From Prochlorococcus sp. AG-363-K07 (GTDB lineage Bacteria; Cyanobacteriota; Cyanobacteriia; PCC-6307; Cyanobiaceae), in NCBI GenBank assembly GCA_003280225.1, contig QCFO01000004.1, positions 44,734 through 108,733 on the forward strand: a stretch of 64,000 nucleotides of DNA, read 5' to 3'. Position 1 is the stretch's first letter. Each line of letters starts with the position of its first letter. Positions 63,967 to 64,000 of this stretch are shown piece after piece. Below the pieces are notes generated by a model, which saw nothing but the letters and a program-made list of their open reading frames with translations, did not search any database and was not told the origin of the DNA. The position numbers were made by a program, and so were the translations under genes.

Positions 63967-64000
63967 TGAACACAAAACAAAAGAGCTCTGTCTTATGAGT

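Overview
The window looks like chromosome of a marine picocyanobacterium, most likely a low-light Prochlorococcus. This rests on the cyanobacterial ATP synthase order with a b/b-prime pair and a separate beta-epsilon pair, a PSRP-3/Ycf65 ribosomal protein, a 75-residue omega subunit, a high-light-inducible (Hli) protein, DUF1818, DUF3326 and DUF2811 proteins, CP12-like proteins, moderately AT-rich DNA and a very large number of tiny genes. The clade cannot be fixed from sequence alone.

From 1 to about 28.2 kb the DNA is ordinary, densely packed core genome: a methyltransferase; atp1-atpB-E-F2-F-H-A-G (F1Fo ATP synthase) closed by a 22-bp perfect hairpin; DUF3326; alanine dehydrogenase; nadE-nadD-GTPase-CNNM/CBS transporter as an overlapping minus-strand block; pepP; a HAD phosphatase; PSRP-3; a transaldolase-like protein; atpD-atpC; groES-groEL behind a CIRCE operator; secG; gpmI; pyrR; an Hsp70-like protein; rpoZ; and DUF1818.

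From about 28.2 kb to the end the character changes. The region is a genomic island of cargo genes and dozens of 20-80 residue proteins, interrupted by a repeat module that I count about 17 times, always in the same orientation. The module core reads CATTAGCCAGTAGTTAATTT on the plus strand. On the minus strand it equals the first codons (M-A-K-I-N-Y-W-L-M-K) of an EVE-domain gene at 28863-29336, which lies at the island's edge. The core is often flanked on both sides by tandem 10-11 bp iterons such as GTTTGGATAGA or GTGTGAACAGA, in the layout of a tyrosine-recombinase attachment site (arm sites around a core). A truncated integrase, N-terminal half only, sits inside the island. Far copies of the core are more decayed than most near ones. 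My reading, which is inference, is that the 5' end of the EVE gene is an attachment site into which integrative elements have inserted serially, leaving a one-directional array of att-like scars.

On the minus strand the same module often runs directly into a short leader ORF starting M-V-K-I-E-E-E that precedes a cargo gene (CobW-like GTPase, cytochrome P450, a micro-gene operon, a desaturase, an alkyltransferase-like protein). The module may therefore also act as an expression cassette.

Cargo includes a passenger-less inverse autotransporter with a secreted partner, an ArsJ-type arsenical exporter, a possible Zur-regulated CobW/metallophosphoesterase operon, Hli, P450, two fatty-acid desaturases, an RRM RNA-binding protein, an OmpW-like porin, an NmrA-like protein, CP12-like proteins, an OsmC fusion, a membrane/pilin-like hybrid, an MGMT-like ATL protein and ArfB. 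I saw no tRNA, rRNA, CRISPR array or intact transposase.
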